Assembly (NCBI GenBank): GCA_031254075.1
Contig: JAIRVD010000331.1
Span: forward strand, 1-6,333
DNA length: 6,333 bases
DNA from: Clostridiales bacterium
GTDB lineage: Bacteria > Bacillota > Clostridia > Lachnospirales > WQUN01
Direction: 5' to 3'
Part shown: piece after piece, positions 6,147-6,333 of the stretch
Position numbering within the stretch: position 1 is the stretch's first letter
How the letters are laid out: every line of letters starts with the position of its first letter
Made by a program: the position numbers and the translations under genes
Notes under the pieces: model-generated
Told to the model about the DNA's origin: nothing
Databases searched by the model: none
What the model saw: the letters and a program-made list of their open reading frames with translations, nothing else

Positions 6147-6333
6147 ATGAAAAAAAATATCATCTATGTATTGTTAATTTTAGTTTTCACGTCGGGTGGA
6201 GTTATCGCACTTGCGAATAGTTCGGGCGAAGAAATCGAACTGCGGGTATCGGCTACATCGGAACCGTGGCCGCCGGTTGACGAAACGGAAATCCCGGAAA
6301 CAACCGAGTCCCCTACCCTTCCCGTAATAAATT
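6147..6333 (+). CDS. Secreted protein of unknown function, 3' end outside the window
   Basis: Only 62 codons are visible and the frame is open to the end of the window. The ATG follows a perfect AGGAGG with 7-nt spacing. The N-terminus is a typical Sec signal peptide: basic MKKN, a hydrophobic core of about 14 residues (IIYVLLILVFTSGG), then VIALA with a likely cut after Ala23. There is no lipobox cysteine, so it is not an Lgt substrate. After the cut the chain is rich in Glu, Pro, Thr and Ser (SEPWPPVDETEIPETTESP), which looks like an exposed, flexible stalk or linker before a domain that is not visible. It starts 12 nt after the permease stop, so it is probably co-transcribed with it. Function cannot be assigned from this fragment. 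Confidence 0.8.
   Translation, partial: MKKNIIYVLLILVFTSGGVIALANSSGEEIELRVSATSEPWPPVDETEIPETTESPTLPVIN

Overview
This is a 6.3-kb stretch of a bacterial chromosome in which every gene lies on the + strand and there is almost no non-coding DNA. Seven of the eight genes overlap their neighbour at one end or both, and the only gap between genes is 12 nt. The organism is most likely a Clostridia-like member of Bacillota. The reasons are the Lgt type (N-terminus with DIWFP, later VHPTFLYE and LRVDQ), the aspartyl-tRNA synthetase C-terminus (KDASCPMTNAP), the permease subfamily (PLYACGGG) and AGGAGG ribosome binding sites. This is read from protein flavour, not from a tree. GC content in the stretches I counted averages in the high 40s percent.

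Layout: (1) 2-1486, aspS, 5' end cut by the window; (2) 1483-2181, a highly charged, probably coiled-coil protein of unknown function; (3) 2171-3076, lgt, prolipoprotein diacylglyceryl transferase; (4) 3073-3843, an unknown helical protein with a TPR-like C-terminus; (5) 3840-4667, a membrane-anchored YkuE/YaeI-like metallophosphoesterase; (6) 4648-5220, an ATP-binding/winged-helix regulator that appears to have lost most of its middle in frame; (7) 5220-6134, a permease of the PF03773 (DUF318/ArsP-like) family; (8) 6147-end, the start of a secreted protein.

Genes 1 to 5 are joined by three ATGA overlaps and one 11-nt overlap, so they look like one translationally coupled operon joining a tRNA synthetase to lipoprotein maturation and a membrane-anchored phosphoesterase. 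Gene 6 looks like accessory material wedged between the phosphoesterase and the permease. No terminator, tRNA, rRNA, CRISPR array or insertion sequence is visible.

The most notable points are the internally deleted regulator with its 12-bp triplicate repeat, two uncharacterised proteins embedded in an essential-gene operon, and a saw-tooth pattern of strand GC skew that is G-rich at gene starts, drifts toward C at gene ends and resets at the next gene. I found no clear evidence of a wholly new system.
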